Positions 8,785-17,210 of a stretch of DNA of 34,472 nt are shown piece by piece. A model generated the notes under the pieces. The model was not told the origin of the DNA. It did no database searches and saw only the letters and a list, made by a program, of their open reading frames with translations. A program made the translations under genes and the position numbers. Position 1 is the stretch's first letter. The number at the start of each line of letters is the position of its first letter. The stretch comes from Hyphomicrobiales bacterium (lineage in GTDB: Bacteria > Pseudomonadota > Alphaproteobacteria > Rhizobiales > Beijerinckiaceae): contig JAFAHO010000267.1 of NCBI GenBank assembly GCA_019237205.1, positions 1 to 34,472 on the forward strand. Reading direction: 5' to 3'.

Positions 8785-10353
8785 ATGAATGCGTCCCATT
8801 TGCCCGTCGCCGCCACGTCATCCGCTCACCCTGTTCGCGTCCCGGCCACGTCCATGGACATGTATCACGAACCCAATTCCAATACCTCAGGCTCGGGCGG
8901 TCCGACCGTGCCCTTAATCGCTGCGGGCTGGCGGCGCTGCTGCGAAAGATTGCGGGCGGAATTGGGCGAGGACGTTTTCAATTCCTGGTTCGGCCGCCTG
9001 GAGCTGGAATCGCTCGCCGGGGGACAGGCGCGCCTTTCGGTGCCGACCCGCTTCTTGAAGAGTTGGATTGACACCCACTACGTCGGGCACATCACGACGG
9101 CGCTGACCGCCGCCGGTCTCGGCCCCATTGCGCGCATCTTGGTTTCCGTCCGCTCGTCTGTTCGACAGGACCCGGCGACGAACCTGACCCCCTGCGCTGT
9201 CGGTCCATCCAAGGCGCAGGCGGAGGCTTTGAGCGGACAGGATCGCTCAGCCCCCGCCGGTCGTCGCGCGCCGACGCGGGCGCCCGCCTCGCCTTCGTCG
9301 GGCGAACCGCTGGTCGGCTCGCCGCTCGACCGACGGCTGACATTTGCGACCTTTCAACTCGGCCGGTCGAACAGGTTGGCGTTTTCCGCCGCGCATAGCC
9401 TCGCTGAGCACAGCGGCGGCGGTTCGGCGGCTTTCTGCCCGCTTTACGTCCACTCGGCGGTCGGTCTCGGAAAGACCCATCTGTTGCAAGCCGTCGCGCA
9501 TACCGCGGCAAGCCAAGGGCGCTCAGCGATCTATCTGACTGCGGAAAAATTCATGTATGGGTTCGTCGCCGCGCTGCAGTCGCAGACCTCGATCGCCTTC
9601 AAGGAGCGGCTCCGTGCGATCGATCTTCTCATCTTCGATGACGCCCAGTTCCTTCAGGGCAAGTCGATCCAGGCCGAATTCGGTCATGCTTTGAACGCGC
9701 TGCTCGACGCCGGACGCGACGTCATCGTCGCCGCCGACCGACCGCCAAACGACCTCGAATCGCTTGACGAGCGCGTGCGCTCGCGTCTGGGCGTGGGCCT
9801 TTGCGTCGAGATCGGTCCGCTCGACGAACCGTTGCGTCTCAAGATTCTGGAGGCGCGGGTCGCGGCGGCTCGCGCTCTCCAGCCGAATTTCGAGCTTTCG
9901 CCGGCGGTGCTTGCTTTTGTCGCGCACTCGATCCGTTCCAACGGCCGAGATCTCGAAGGGGCCGTCAACCGGCTGCTTGCGCACACGACGCTGAGCGGGG
10001 CGCCGCTCACGGTCGAAGGCGCCGAAATCGCGATCCGCGATCTCATCCGTGCGCACGAGCCGAAGCGAGTGAAGATCGAGGACATCCAGAAGCTCGTGGC
10101 GAATCATTACAACGTCTCGCGCGCCGATATTCTGTCCTCGCGACGCACTGCGGTTGTCGTGAAGCCGAGGCAGGTCGCGATGTTTCTCGCCAAGACGCTG
10201 ACCATGCGCTCGCTGCCGGAGATCGGCCGGCGGTTCGGCGGACGCGACCACACCACGGTGCTGCACGCTGTGAGGAAGATCGAGGCCTTGTGCGCAAACG
10301 ACGGGACGTTGCGCGACGAGCTCGACCTCTTGAAACGGATGCTGCAGGAGTGA
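8785..10353 (+). CDS. dnaA: Chromosomal replication initiator protein DnaA
   Basis: About 522 residues from the ATG at 8785. An in-frame ATG at 8743 would overlap the rhodanese gene, and others lie near 8854. Domain I (DnaB-interacting) is visible as the GWRRCCERL...FNSWF region. A Pro/Ala-rich linker follows. The AAA+ module has a P-loop VGLGKTHLL, a Walker [10 protein letters not shown], and sensor and arginine-finger regions ([13 protein letters not shown]). Domain IV has the DnaA signature [11 protein letters not shown], which binds TTATCCACA boxes. The P-loop begins SA rather than GG, which I believe is common in Rhizobiales. DnaA-ATP opens the origin and also regulates its own promoter; the upstream region carries a consensus box. 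Confidence 0.96.
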   Translation: MNASHLPVAATSSAHPVRVPATSMDMYHEPNSNTSGSGGPTVPLIAAGWRRCCERLRAELGEDVFNSWFGRLELESLAGGQARLSVPTRFLKSWIDTHYVGHITTALTAAGLGPIARILVSVRSSVRQDPATNLTPCAVGPSKAQAEALSGQDRSAPAGRRAPTRAPASPSSGEPLVGSPLDRRLTFATFQLGRSNRLAFSAAHSLAEHSGGGSAAFCPLYVHSAVGLGKTHLLQAVAHTAASQGRSAIYLTAEKFMYGFVAALQSQTSIAFKERLRAIDLLIFDDAQFLQGKSIQAEFGHALNALLDAGRDVIVAADRPPNDLESLDERVRSRLGVGLCVEIGPLDEPLRLKILEARVAAARALQPNFELSPAVLAFVAHSIRSNGRDLEGAVNRLLAHTTLSGAPLTVEGAEIAIRDLIRAHEPKRVKIEDIQKLVANHYNVSRADILSSRRTAVVVKPRQVAMFLAKTLTMRSLPEIGRRFGGRDHTTVLHAVRKIEALCANDGTLRDELDLLKRMLQE

Positions 10354-10429
10354 GCCGGTTTTGCGCGCCGGAGGGCCCGAGGCCGGCGCGGCAGGCAGCA
10401 TTACCTCGCCGCCCATTCTTCGCACGACC

Positions 10430-10774
10430 ATGACGCTTATCTTCAAGATCGTCGCGAGCAACGAGTGGAGGGCCGCGGAAACGGCCGGGGCGTTCGCCGG
10501 CGCCGAGGTCGATCGCGCTGACGGCTACATCCACTTTTCGACCGCCGCCCAGGTGCCAGAGACCGCGGCGAAATGGTTCGCCGGCCAAGACGACCTTACC
10601 CTGGTCGCGGTCGACGCCGAGGCGCTCGGCGCCGATCTCAGATGGGAGCCGTCGCGCGGAGGCGCGCTCTTTCCTCATCTTTATGCGCCGCTGCCGACGA
10701 GCGTCGTCCGATGGTCGCGCCCGTTGCCGCTCTGCCCGGACGGACGTCACGACTTTGGGGGCCTCGCGGGGTGA
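10430..10774 (+). CDS. DUF952 family protein
   Basis: A 114-residue small soluble protein starting MTLIFKIV, with the DGYIHFS motif of DUF952 and a C-terminal PHLYAPLP segment. The family is widespread beside pyrD in Rhizobiales, has a compact alpha/beta fold related to ADP-ribosyl-binding or glutathione-transferase-like folds in some descriptions, and has no firmly known function. The frame is open upstream to 10361 without any conserved sequence, so the ATG at 10430 is preferred. Its stop codon overlaps the GTG start of pyrD by 4 nt, implying translational coupling. Confidence 0.85.
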   Translation: MTLIFKIVASNEWRAAETAGAFAGAEVDRADGYIHFSTAAQVPETAAKWFAGQDDLTLVAVDAEALGADLRWEPSRGGALFPHLYAPLPTSVVRWSRPLPLCPDGRHDFGGLAG

Positions 10775-11835
10775 GGCTCGCCGAGATCGCGCAGCCTCTC
10801 ATTCAGCTTCTGCCGCCGGAGACGGCGCACCGCGCGGCGATCGAAGGACTCAAGGTCGCCCCGCTGCGAGCAGCCAAGCCGTGCGATCCCCGCCTTGCCG
10901 TCGACGTGCTTGGGCGCAGGTTCCGGAATCCGCTCGGCCTTGCGGCGGGATTCGACAAGAACGCCCAAGTTCCCGGCGCGATGCTTGGGCTCGGCTTCGG
11001 CTTTGTCGAGGTCGGCACGCTGACGCCTCGCCCGCAGGCAGGAAACCCGCGTCCGCGGCTCTTTCGCCTGCGCGAGGACGGCGCCGTGGTCAACCGCCTA
11101 GGTTTCAACAACGACGGCTACGAGGCCGCGCGACTGCGCCTTGCTCGCCGTCCGGCAGGGATCATCGGGGTCAATGTCGGGGCCAACAAGGACGCGGTCG
11201 ATCGGGTCGCCGATTACGTGCTCGGCGTCAAAACGTTCGCGTCAGCGGCCGACTATTTCACCATCAACATTTCCTCTCCCAATACGCCGGGCCTGCGCGA
11301 CCTGCAGAGGCGCGAGGCGCTCGACCAGCTTCTTGCGAGGCTCGTCGGTGCGCGCGACGAGATGGAGCCGCGGCGGCCGTTGCTCATCAAGATTGCGCCC
11401 GATCTCGACGATCGCGGGCTTGAGGACATCGTCGGGGTGGCGCTCGGCAGAGGAGTCGACGGGCTCGTCGTCTCCAACACGACGGTCGCGCGGCCCGCTT
11501 CGCTGCGCTCTCGCCATCGCGACGAAGCCGGAGGTTTATCGGGGCGTCCCCTTTTCGAGCCGTCGACGCGGCTTCTTGCGAGCGCCCGCCTCGCTGTCGG
11601 CGAGGCGATGCCGCTGATCGGCTGCGGCGGCGTCGAGGACGCGACGACGGCGCTCGCCAAGATCGAGGCCGGCGCCACGCTCGTGCAACTCTACACGAGC
11701 CTCGCGCTCAAGGGCGTCGGGGTCGTGGAGGAGATTCTCGCGGGCCTCGCGCGCACGGTCGAGGAGCGCGGCGTCTTGACCATTGGCGCGTTGACCGGGA
11801 CAAGAGCCGCTCATTGGGCGCGGCGCGTGCCGTGA
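10771..11835 (+). CDS. pyrD: Dihydroorotate dehydrogenase (quinone), class 2
   Basis: 354 residues from a GTG at 10771 that overlaps the DUF952 stop (GTGA). It catalyses the fourth step of pyrimidine synthesis, oxidising dihydroorotate to orotate with FMN and passing electrons to membrane quinone. Visible family features are LAAGFDKNAQVPG, the VGTLTPRPQ-GNPRPRLFRL segment, RLGFNNDG, the NISSPNTPGLR catalytic loop with its Ser nucleophile, KIAPDL, SNTT, and the GCGGV and LYT-SL phosphate-binding motifs. The short amphipathic N-terminal helix (ETAHRAAIEGLK) is the class 2 membrane and quinone domain. A longer frame from 10573 would read through DUF952 and is rejected. Confidence 0.95.
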   Translation: MRLAEIAQPLIQLLPPETAHRAAIEGLKVAPLRAAKPCDPRLAVDVLGRRFRNPLGLAAGFDKNAQVPGAMLGLGFGFVEVGTLTPRPQAGNPRPRLFRLREDGAVVNRLGFNNDGYEAARLRLARRPAGIIGVNVGANKDAVDRVADYVLGVKTFASAADYFTINISSPNTPGLRDLQRREALDQLLARLVGARDEMEPRRPLLIKIAPDLDDRGLEDIVGVALGRGVDGLVVSNTTVARPASLRSRHRDEAGGLSGRPLFEPSTRLLASARLAVGEAMPLIGCGGVEDATTALAKIEAGATLVQLYTSLALKGVGVVEEILAGLARTVEERGVLTIGALTGTRAAHWARRVP

Positions 11836-11836
11836 G

Positions 11837-12541
11837 CTAAACCGCCCTTCCCACAAGGGCCCCGATGCCCGCGGTCACGGCCATCGCCAGAGCGCCCCAA
11901 AAAGCCACCCGGAGTGTGGGCTTCATAAGCGGAGCGCCCCCGAGCCAGGCGCCAATGGCGCCGAGCAATGCGAGAAAGATCAGGGCCGCGACCGAGACCA
12001 TCACCACGGTTGTCTCGTGCGGCGCTACGACCGCAGCCAGCGTTGGCAGCGCGCCGCCGACAGCGAAGGCGACGGCGGAGGCGCTCGCGGCCAAAATCGG
12101 ATTGGCCGCCGTCTCATCATTGAAACCGAGCTCGTCGCGCGCGTGGGCGCTCAAGGCGTCCTTGGCCATCAGTTGTTCGGCAACCTGCAACGCCAGATCG
12201 GACGCGAGGCCGCGATCGACATAGATCTGGGCCAGCTCGCGTAATTCCGCGCGCGGGTGCTCGCGAAGAGCGCAACTCTCGCGCTCGAGGTCCGCCGCCT
12301 CGGAATCGGCCTGGGAGCTGACCGAGACGTATTCCCCCGCCGCCATCGACATCGCGCCCGCGGTCAGTCCGGCGAAGGCTGCGGTCAGGATTTCGCCGCG
12401 CGACCCGGCGGCAGCGGCGACCCCGACGATGAGGCTCGCCGTCGAAATGATGCCGTCGTTCGCCCCCAGCACCGCGGCGCGCAGCCACTGGCCGCGACGG
12501 ACAAAATGGACTTCCGCGCTCGGCATCGCGCCCGTCCCCAT
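11837..12541 (-). CDS. VIT/CCC1 family iron or manganese transporter
   Basis: A 234-residue membrane protein of the Ccc1/VIT1 family. Membrane segment 1 carries the LGANDGIIS motif, segment 2 has the AGAMSMAAGEYVSV motif with the membrane-buried Glu typical of Fe2+/Mn2+ transport, and a cytoplasmic acidic helix region (about residues 78-140) contains several Glu. Three further membrane helices fill the C-terminal half. VIT proteins export Fe2+ or Mn2+ from the cytosol, usually as H+ antiporters; the metal cannot be told from sequence. It is convergent with pyrD, ending 1 nt from the pyrD stop. The start could be the ATG nearer the first membrane segment (MPSAE). Confidence 0.9.
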   Translation of the reverse strand: MGTGAMPSAEVHFVRRGQWLRAAVLGANDGIISTASLIVGVAAAAGSRGEILTAAFAGLTAGAMSMAAGEYVSVSSQADSEAADLERESCALREHPRAELRELAQIYVDRGLASDLALQVAEQLMAKDALSAHARDELGFNDETAANPILAASASAVAFAVGGALPTLAAVVAPHETTVVMVSVAALIFLALLGAIGAWLGGAPLMKPTLRVAFWGALAMAVTAGIGALVGRAV

Positions 12542-12649
12542 GCTATCCTGGCGGGTCGCGTAGCACGGAGGGGCGGCGCGGGGCCAGCATCGATCGCCAT
12601 CGAAACTGCGTCAGATTGGCGCGCAGACGCCAACAATCCTTGTTGCGAT

Positions 12650-15600
12650 TCAGCCCATGAGCTGGGGCGCTTTGAGCGCCTCAAGCAGCGTCAGGGCCTC
12701 GTCGATCTCCGGCAGCGCCGGCGTCGGCGAGAAGCTTTCCAGCGCCGCGGCGAGAGCGGCGGCCGCCTCGGCGGAACGATGGCTCGAATTTCGCAGCTTC
12801 GCCAGCGCCAGCGCGGCCCTGAGGCCGAAAATGCGCGATCCCTGCCCGAGCGCGACCGCGATCGCGGTCTCGAAAGCATCCTCGGCGGCGGCGAACCTGA
12901 CGGGATCCGCGGCCGAGAGGAATTCGCCGCGGATGCGATAGAGCTCCGGGTCGGACCAGCGCTCGCCCGTCTCGTGCGCGAAGCGAAGACCTTGGTCGAC
13001 CAACGCCAGCGCCCCGGCGCGATCTCCAGACTCTGCGACGAACTTGCCGAGAAGACCGTGGAAGTAAGGCGTATCCGCCTTTGCGCCCTGGTTCGTGTAG
13101 ATCGCCAAAGCGCGCCGGAAGTCGGTCGCGCCTGAGGCGCCCCCGGTGGTCCGGCCGCGCGCCCAGGAGGCGATCACGTCGCCGAGGGCCAGGTAGAACG
13201 CCATGGCGTTCTGCCTGGCGAGGCCAGAGTAAACCTCGACAGCGCGCATCGCCGCCGCGGGATCGTCGCGCCGGACGTCAAGTCTGGCCTTGAAGGCGCA
13301 CACGTTGACGACCGTCGGGACATGGCCGGCCTCGAGCGCCTGCGTGACCGCACGGCTCATCAGCGTATTCGCGCGCTCGACGTCGCCGAGATGCCACAAG
13401 GCGAGCGAGAGACAGGCCGCAGCGGCGCTTGCGGTGTCGACGCTGAATCGGTGCCGCGATTCGTGGTCCCGATCCGGCTCGTAGTCGGCAAGCGTTTTTT
13501 CGAGATGGCTTCGCGCGGTCGCAAACTCCCCCTGGGAGAGACAGGTCAGGCCGAGAACGCGTCGGGCGGCGCCGGCCTCCATGGCCCGGTTTTCCGCCTC
13601 TGCTTCAGACAGGAACGCCTCGGCCGCCTTGCGAGCGGAGCGCAATTCGCCCCGCGTATAGCTTCGGACCCATCGGCCGTTGTACTCGCTGAACCGCTCC
13701 CGTGCGTTTGCGCTTTGAGCGGCAAGTTCACGAACGCGAGCGAAGGCGGCCTTCGTCTCTTCGACCGGGAAACCCTTGGACCACATCAGCGCCTGCGCAT
13801 AGTCGGACTGCAGCTTGAGCCGCCGGCTCGATGCGGGGAACGCGGCCGGCGCGTGAGTCGATTCCCATTCATCGGCCAGTTGGATCGCCTTGCCGAGGTG
13901 CGCGATTGCTTCTCGGAAAGCCGAATGGCGCAACGCCTCTTCGCCGGCCTGGGCCCACCATTCGATCGCGAGATCCGCTCGGCCCGCCTGCGTGAAGTGA
14001 TAGGCGATGGTCTCGGGCTCGACAGGCGCTCGAGCGTCGCCGGAATCGCGCAACGCCTCGGCGGCGCGCAGGTGCAGCGCCAGCCGGTCTCTCATGATCA
14101 GAGTCTCATAGGCCGCGTCCTGGATCAAAGCATGCTTGAATTGATAGGAGGCTTGCGGCGGCGCGCCCGCGACGACCAGAATGTCTGCCGCGGTCAAGCG
14201 CGCGAGCGAAGCCTGCAATGAGGCATCCGGCAGACCGGAAACGTCGCGCAGAAGCACATACGAGAACTCTCGTCCGAGGACTGAGCCAATCTCGGCGATT
14301 TCGCGCGCTGCGGCCAACCCGTCGAGCCGCGCCGCGAGCGATTGCTGAAGGGTCGGTGGGATCGCGTCCACGTCCGACTGCTCGCCGCGTTCGAGAATGA
14401 GCCGCGTCACTTCTTCGACGAAGAGAGGCACGCCCCCTGTTCGCTCGCTGACGTAATCGATGACGTTCCTCGCTAGCGAGCGGCCGGATGCAAGCGCGTC
14501 GACCATCATCCGCACCTCTGTCGAATCCAGAGGCGCAAGGTCGATCAGCGCGTGGTGCGGGCGCGGGGTCCACGGCGCGCTAAACTCCGGGCGCGCGGTG
14601 GCGACGATGAAAAGCGGCGCCCCGGCTCCCGATTCGGCGAGCGTAGAGAGAAGGTCGAGCGAGGTCGGATCGGACCACTGCAGATCTTCGACGACTAGAA
14701 CGAGCGGCTGCGCCCGCGATCCTGCCATGATCCAGGACTCGATCGCGGCAAATTGACGCCGGCGCAATTCATCGGGCGCGGCAGTCTCGACACGGGGGGA
14801 CGGCAGGGGAATGTCAACCAGCGGCGCGATCACCGGAGCGATGGCCTCGAGCCCGACCGCCGTCAGCGCCTTTTCCAGTTCAGCCAGCCGCTCGGCCGGC
14901 GCTTCTGCGGCGTCGAAGCGTTGTCGCCCCCATTCGGTGATCGGATGGAGCGGCGAATTCTGCAGAAGTTGTGAACAATTCCAATCGATCCAGGTGTAAG
15001 GGGCGACGGACAGCCGTGCGTGGAATTCCCACAACAGTCTCGACTTGCCGATGCCGGGTTCGCCGACGACCAACGCAAGTTGGCCTTCGCCCGCCCGGGC
15101 GCGCTCCCAGCGGCTCATTAGCAGCGCGAGTTCTTCTTCGCGGCCGGCAAGCGGGGTCAACGGCCGCGCGCCAGACTTTCGCCGGCCGGTGGCGACACGG
15201 AGGATGCGATAGAGATTGACGGGTTGCGGCACGTCCTTGAGGTCGCAGGCGCCTCGATCCTCGACCACGAACAGCCCGGCGACCTGACGCTGGACGTTGC
15301 CAGTGACGAGCACGGAACCGAGCTCGGCCGCCGCCTCAACGCGCGCGGCGATGCTGGAGGCTCTTCCGAAAACCCCGCCCATCGAATCGACCACCATCTT
15401 GCCCGAATCGAGGCCGATCCGGGCGGAAAGCTTTGCCGCATGGTGCCTGGCGGACTTGGCGTTCAGCGTCCCGATCGCTTGCTGGATGGCGAGGGCGGCG
15501 CGCACCGCGCGCTCCGCGTCGTCCTCCCGCGCCTGCGGGTAGCCGAACACCGCCATCAGGCTGTCGCCCAGCCCCGGCATGACCCGCCCGTCAAACTTAC

Positions 15601-15952
15601 GAACCGCGGCTGAGGCCGCGTCCAGATAGGCGCCGAAAAAATTGCGCCAATCTTCCATCTCGAATTGCGCCGCCACCTTCGACGTCTCGAAATCGCAAAA
15701 GAGGAATGTGATCGGGCGACGCTCGACCGCGGCGGGAGTCGGACGAGCGCAGGCGGGGGAACCGACGCGAGAAGGCGTTTCGAGATCTGCGATCGCCTGC
15801 ATCAGGCGCTTGCGCGACCCGAGCGACATTCCAAGTCTCTTTAGATCGGCTTCCGTCAGCTCAGGCAGCACGTCCCAGTCGATCTTGCGTTCGCGAAACA
15901 TGGCCGCGTATTGGCCGAGGGCAACACTGTGGAGCCACTTGCCGACTGTCAT
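12650..15952 (-). CDS. SAM-domain / class III cyclase-like / AAA ATPase / TPR signalling protein
   Basis: A 1100-residue multidomain protein. A SAM domain (residues 1-57) is followed by a class III adenylate/guanylate cyclase-like domain (80-250), an AAA-type ATPase with Walker A GEPGIGKS (297-304) and a VVEDLQWSD Walker B-like motif, then about 500 residues of TPR-like helical repeats. The cyclase domain keeps the metal Asp87 and Asp130 (GD). It has Pro126 where the substrate Lys is expected in K-x-x-GD, and Ser200 where the catalytic Asn is expected before AAR (Arg204 is kept). A nucleotide-binding loop also appears shortened (GGVFGRASS). It may therefore be a regulatory pseudo-cyclase. The protein is presumably cytoplasmic, and its partner is unknown. 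Confidence 0.9.
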   Translation of the reverse strand: MTVGKWLHSVALGQYAAMFRERKIDWDVLPELTEADLKRLGMSLGSRKRLMQAIADLETPSRVGSPACARPTPAAVERRPITFLFCDFETSKVAAQFEMEDWRNFFGAYLDAASAAVRKFDGRVMPGLGDSLMAVFGYPQAREDDAERAVRAALAIQQAIGTLNAKSARHHAAKLSARIGLDSGKMVVDSMGGVFGRASSIAARVEAAAELGSVLVTGNVQRQVAGLFVVEDRGACDLKDVPQPVNLYRILRVATGRRKSGARPLTPLAGREEELALLMSRWERARAGEGQLALVVGEPGIGKSRLLWEFHARLSVAPYTWIDWNCSQLLQNSPLHPITEWGRQRFDAAEAPAERLAELEKALTAVGLEAIAPVIAPLVDIPLPSPRVETAAPDELRRRQFAAIESWIMAGSRAQPLVLVVEDLQWSDPTSLDLLSTLAESGAGAPLFIVATARPEFSAPWTPRPHHALIDLAPLDSTEVRMMVDALASGRSLARNVIDYVSERTGGVPLFVEEVTRLILERGEQSDVDAIPPTLQQSLAARLDGLAAAREIAEIGSVLGREFSYVLLRDVSGLPDASLQASLARLTAADILVVAGAPPQASYQFKHALIQDAAYETLIMRDRLALHLRAAEALRDSGDARAPVEPETIAYHFTQAGRADLAIEWWAQAGEEALRHSAFREAIAHLGKAIQLADEWESTHAPAAFPASSRRLKLQSDYAQALMWSKGFPVEETKAAFARVRELAAQSANARERFSEYNGRWVRSYTRGELRSARKAAEAFLSEAEAENRAMEAGAARRVLGLTCLSQGEFATARSHLEKTLADYEPDRDHESRHRFSVDTASAAAACLSLALWHLGDVERANTLMSRAVTQALEAGHVPTVVNVCAFKARLDVRRDDPAAAMRAVEVYSGLARQNAMAFYLALGDVIASWARGRTTGGASGATDFRRALAIYTNQGAKADTPYFHGLLGKFVAESGDRAGALALVDQGLRFAHETGERWSDPELYRIRGEFLSAADPVRFAAAEDAFETAIAVALGQGSRIFGLRAALALAKLRNSSHRSAEAAAALAAALESFSPTPALPEIDEALTLLEALKAPQLMG

Positions 15953-16149
15953 CCCGCTTTCCTCTGCGGCCTATTATCGGCGAGACGGCGACCAGTGTCG
16001 AGCGAGAGTTCCTTACTGGAGTTCTTTGGCCCTAAGGATCGACGATATCGAGCAGATACAGGTTTGCCGTCTGGCCGGCGAATGCTCTAGAATCTCGCCG
16101 GATCGCTTGCGCTGCTTTTGCGCGACGACGCATCCGAGGAGAACGCTCC

Positions 16150-17145
16150 ATGGCCGCCAACCTCCAGGTCCTGCTCGACCATCGCCCGACCGCCAAAGTC
16201 TCGCCGGCCAATTTTCGCGTCGCCGAGACGCCAGTCCAAGCGCCGGGGCCGGGGCAGGTGCTGGTGCGCCATAAGTTTCTGTCGCTCGACCCCTACATGC
16301 GCGGTCGGCTGAGCGACGCGAAATCCTACGCTGAGCCCCAGGAGGTCGGGGCGGTGATGGGCGGCGGCACGGTCGGCATCGTCGAAGCCTCGAACAATCC
16401 GCGCTTCAAGGCGGGCGACGCGGTCGTCGGCATGGGCGGCTGGCAGCGTTATGCTTTGAGCGACGGGCGCGGGCTCAACGTCATCGACGCCAAGGCGGTC
16501 CCGATCCAAGCCTATCTCGGCCCGGTCGGAATGCCGGGTGTCACCGCCTGGTACGGCCTCAACAAGGTCATCGCGCCGAAAGCCGGGGAGACGGTAGTCG
16601 TTTCAGCAGCCACCGGCGCGGTCGGCTCGGTCGTCGGCCAGCTCGCCAAGCATGCAGGCGCCCGAGCGGTCGGGATCGCGGGAGGTCCCGAAAAATGCGC
16701 CTATGCTGCTCAGGAGCTGGGCTACGTGGTCTGTGTCGATCACAAGTCGCCCCATTTCGCCGAGGAGATGAAGGCGGCGCTGCCGAACGGCGTCGACGGG
16801 CTGTTCGAAAATGTTGGCGGCGAGCCATTCGCCCAAGCAATGCGTCGGCTCAACAATTTCGCGCGCGTCGCCGTCTGCGGCCTCATCGCATCCTACGAGG
16901 GTGCGCCCACGGGGTTGCCGGACATGCGCATCTTTCTTGTCAAGCGGTTCAAGATGGAGGGCTTCATAGTCTCGGATCACCTGAGCTTATGGCCCGAGGC
17001 AATCGGCGAACTCGCCGGCCTCGTCGGCGCCGGGCGACTGACCTGGCGCGAGACGATCCGCGACGGTCTCGAGAACGCCCCGCAGGCGCTGGTCGACCTG
17101 CTCCACGGCGAGAACTTTGGCAAGATGCTGATCCGGATCGATTGA
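16150..17145 (+). CDS. NADP-dependent medium-chain oxidoreductase (CurA/LTB4DH-like)
   Basis: A 331-residue zinc-independent MDR-family enzyme. N-terminal GroES-like fold motifs include LSLDPYMRGR, the family's signature for the prostaglandin/leukotriene reductase and CurA group. The Rossmann site has ATGAVGSVVGQLAK, followed by GGPEKC and GVDGLFENVGGE. These enzymes reduce alkenal or enone double bonds (for example curcumin or 2-alkenals) using NADPH, often for detoxification. The substrate is not predictable. The ATG has GAGGAGAACG upstream. It is divergent from the large signalling gene, with 197 bp between the two starts, so regulatory elements for both should lie there. Confidence 0.92.
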   Translation: MAANLQVLLDHRPTAKVSPANFRVAETPVQAPGPGQVLVRHKFLSLDPYMRGRLSDAKSYAEPQEVGAVMGGGTVGIVEASNNPRFKAGDAVVGMGGWQRYALSDGRGLNVIDAKAVPIQAYLGPVGMPGVTAWYGLNKVIAPKAGETVVVSAATGAVGSVVGQLAKHAGARAVGIAGGPEKCAYAAQELGYVVCVDHKSPHFAEEMKAALPNGVDGLFENVGGEPFAQAMRRLNNFARVAVCGLIASYEGAPTGLPDMRIFLVKRFKMEGFIVSDHLSLWPEAIGELAGLVGAGRLTWRETIRDGLENAPQALVDLLHGENFGKMLIRID

Positions 17146-17170
17146 GCGAGACTCAAGCAATCCCCGGGCA

Positions 17171-17210
17171 TTGAGTTGCACAAAACGTCTGGCGCGCCTA
17201 CCTAGCGCTC
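17171..17210 (+). promoter_or_regulatory. Candidate leaderless promoter of HTH-ribB
   Basis: TTGCAC (17175-17180) and TACCTA (17199-17204) are separated by 18 bp and resemble sigma-70-type -35 and -10 boxes. The predicted transcription start falls on or next to the ATG at 17211, and no Shine-Dalgarno precedes that ATG. This would give a leaderless message. It is pattern matching only. Confidence 0.35.

Noticed and set aside
10573-10770. Longer N-terminus for PyrD
   Set aside because: It would read DUF952 coding sequence in another frame; the GTG overlapping the DUF952 stop gives the normal PyrD start.
12257-13135. 292-codon plus-strand frame
   Set aside because: Shadow of the VIT transporter and the large signalling gene on the minus strand; Arg/Ala-rich with no domain.
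17146-17210. FMN riboswitch before ribB
   Set aside because: The gap is only 65 bp, too short for the riboswitch, and no conserved RFN segments are present.
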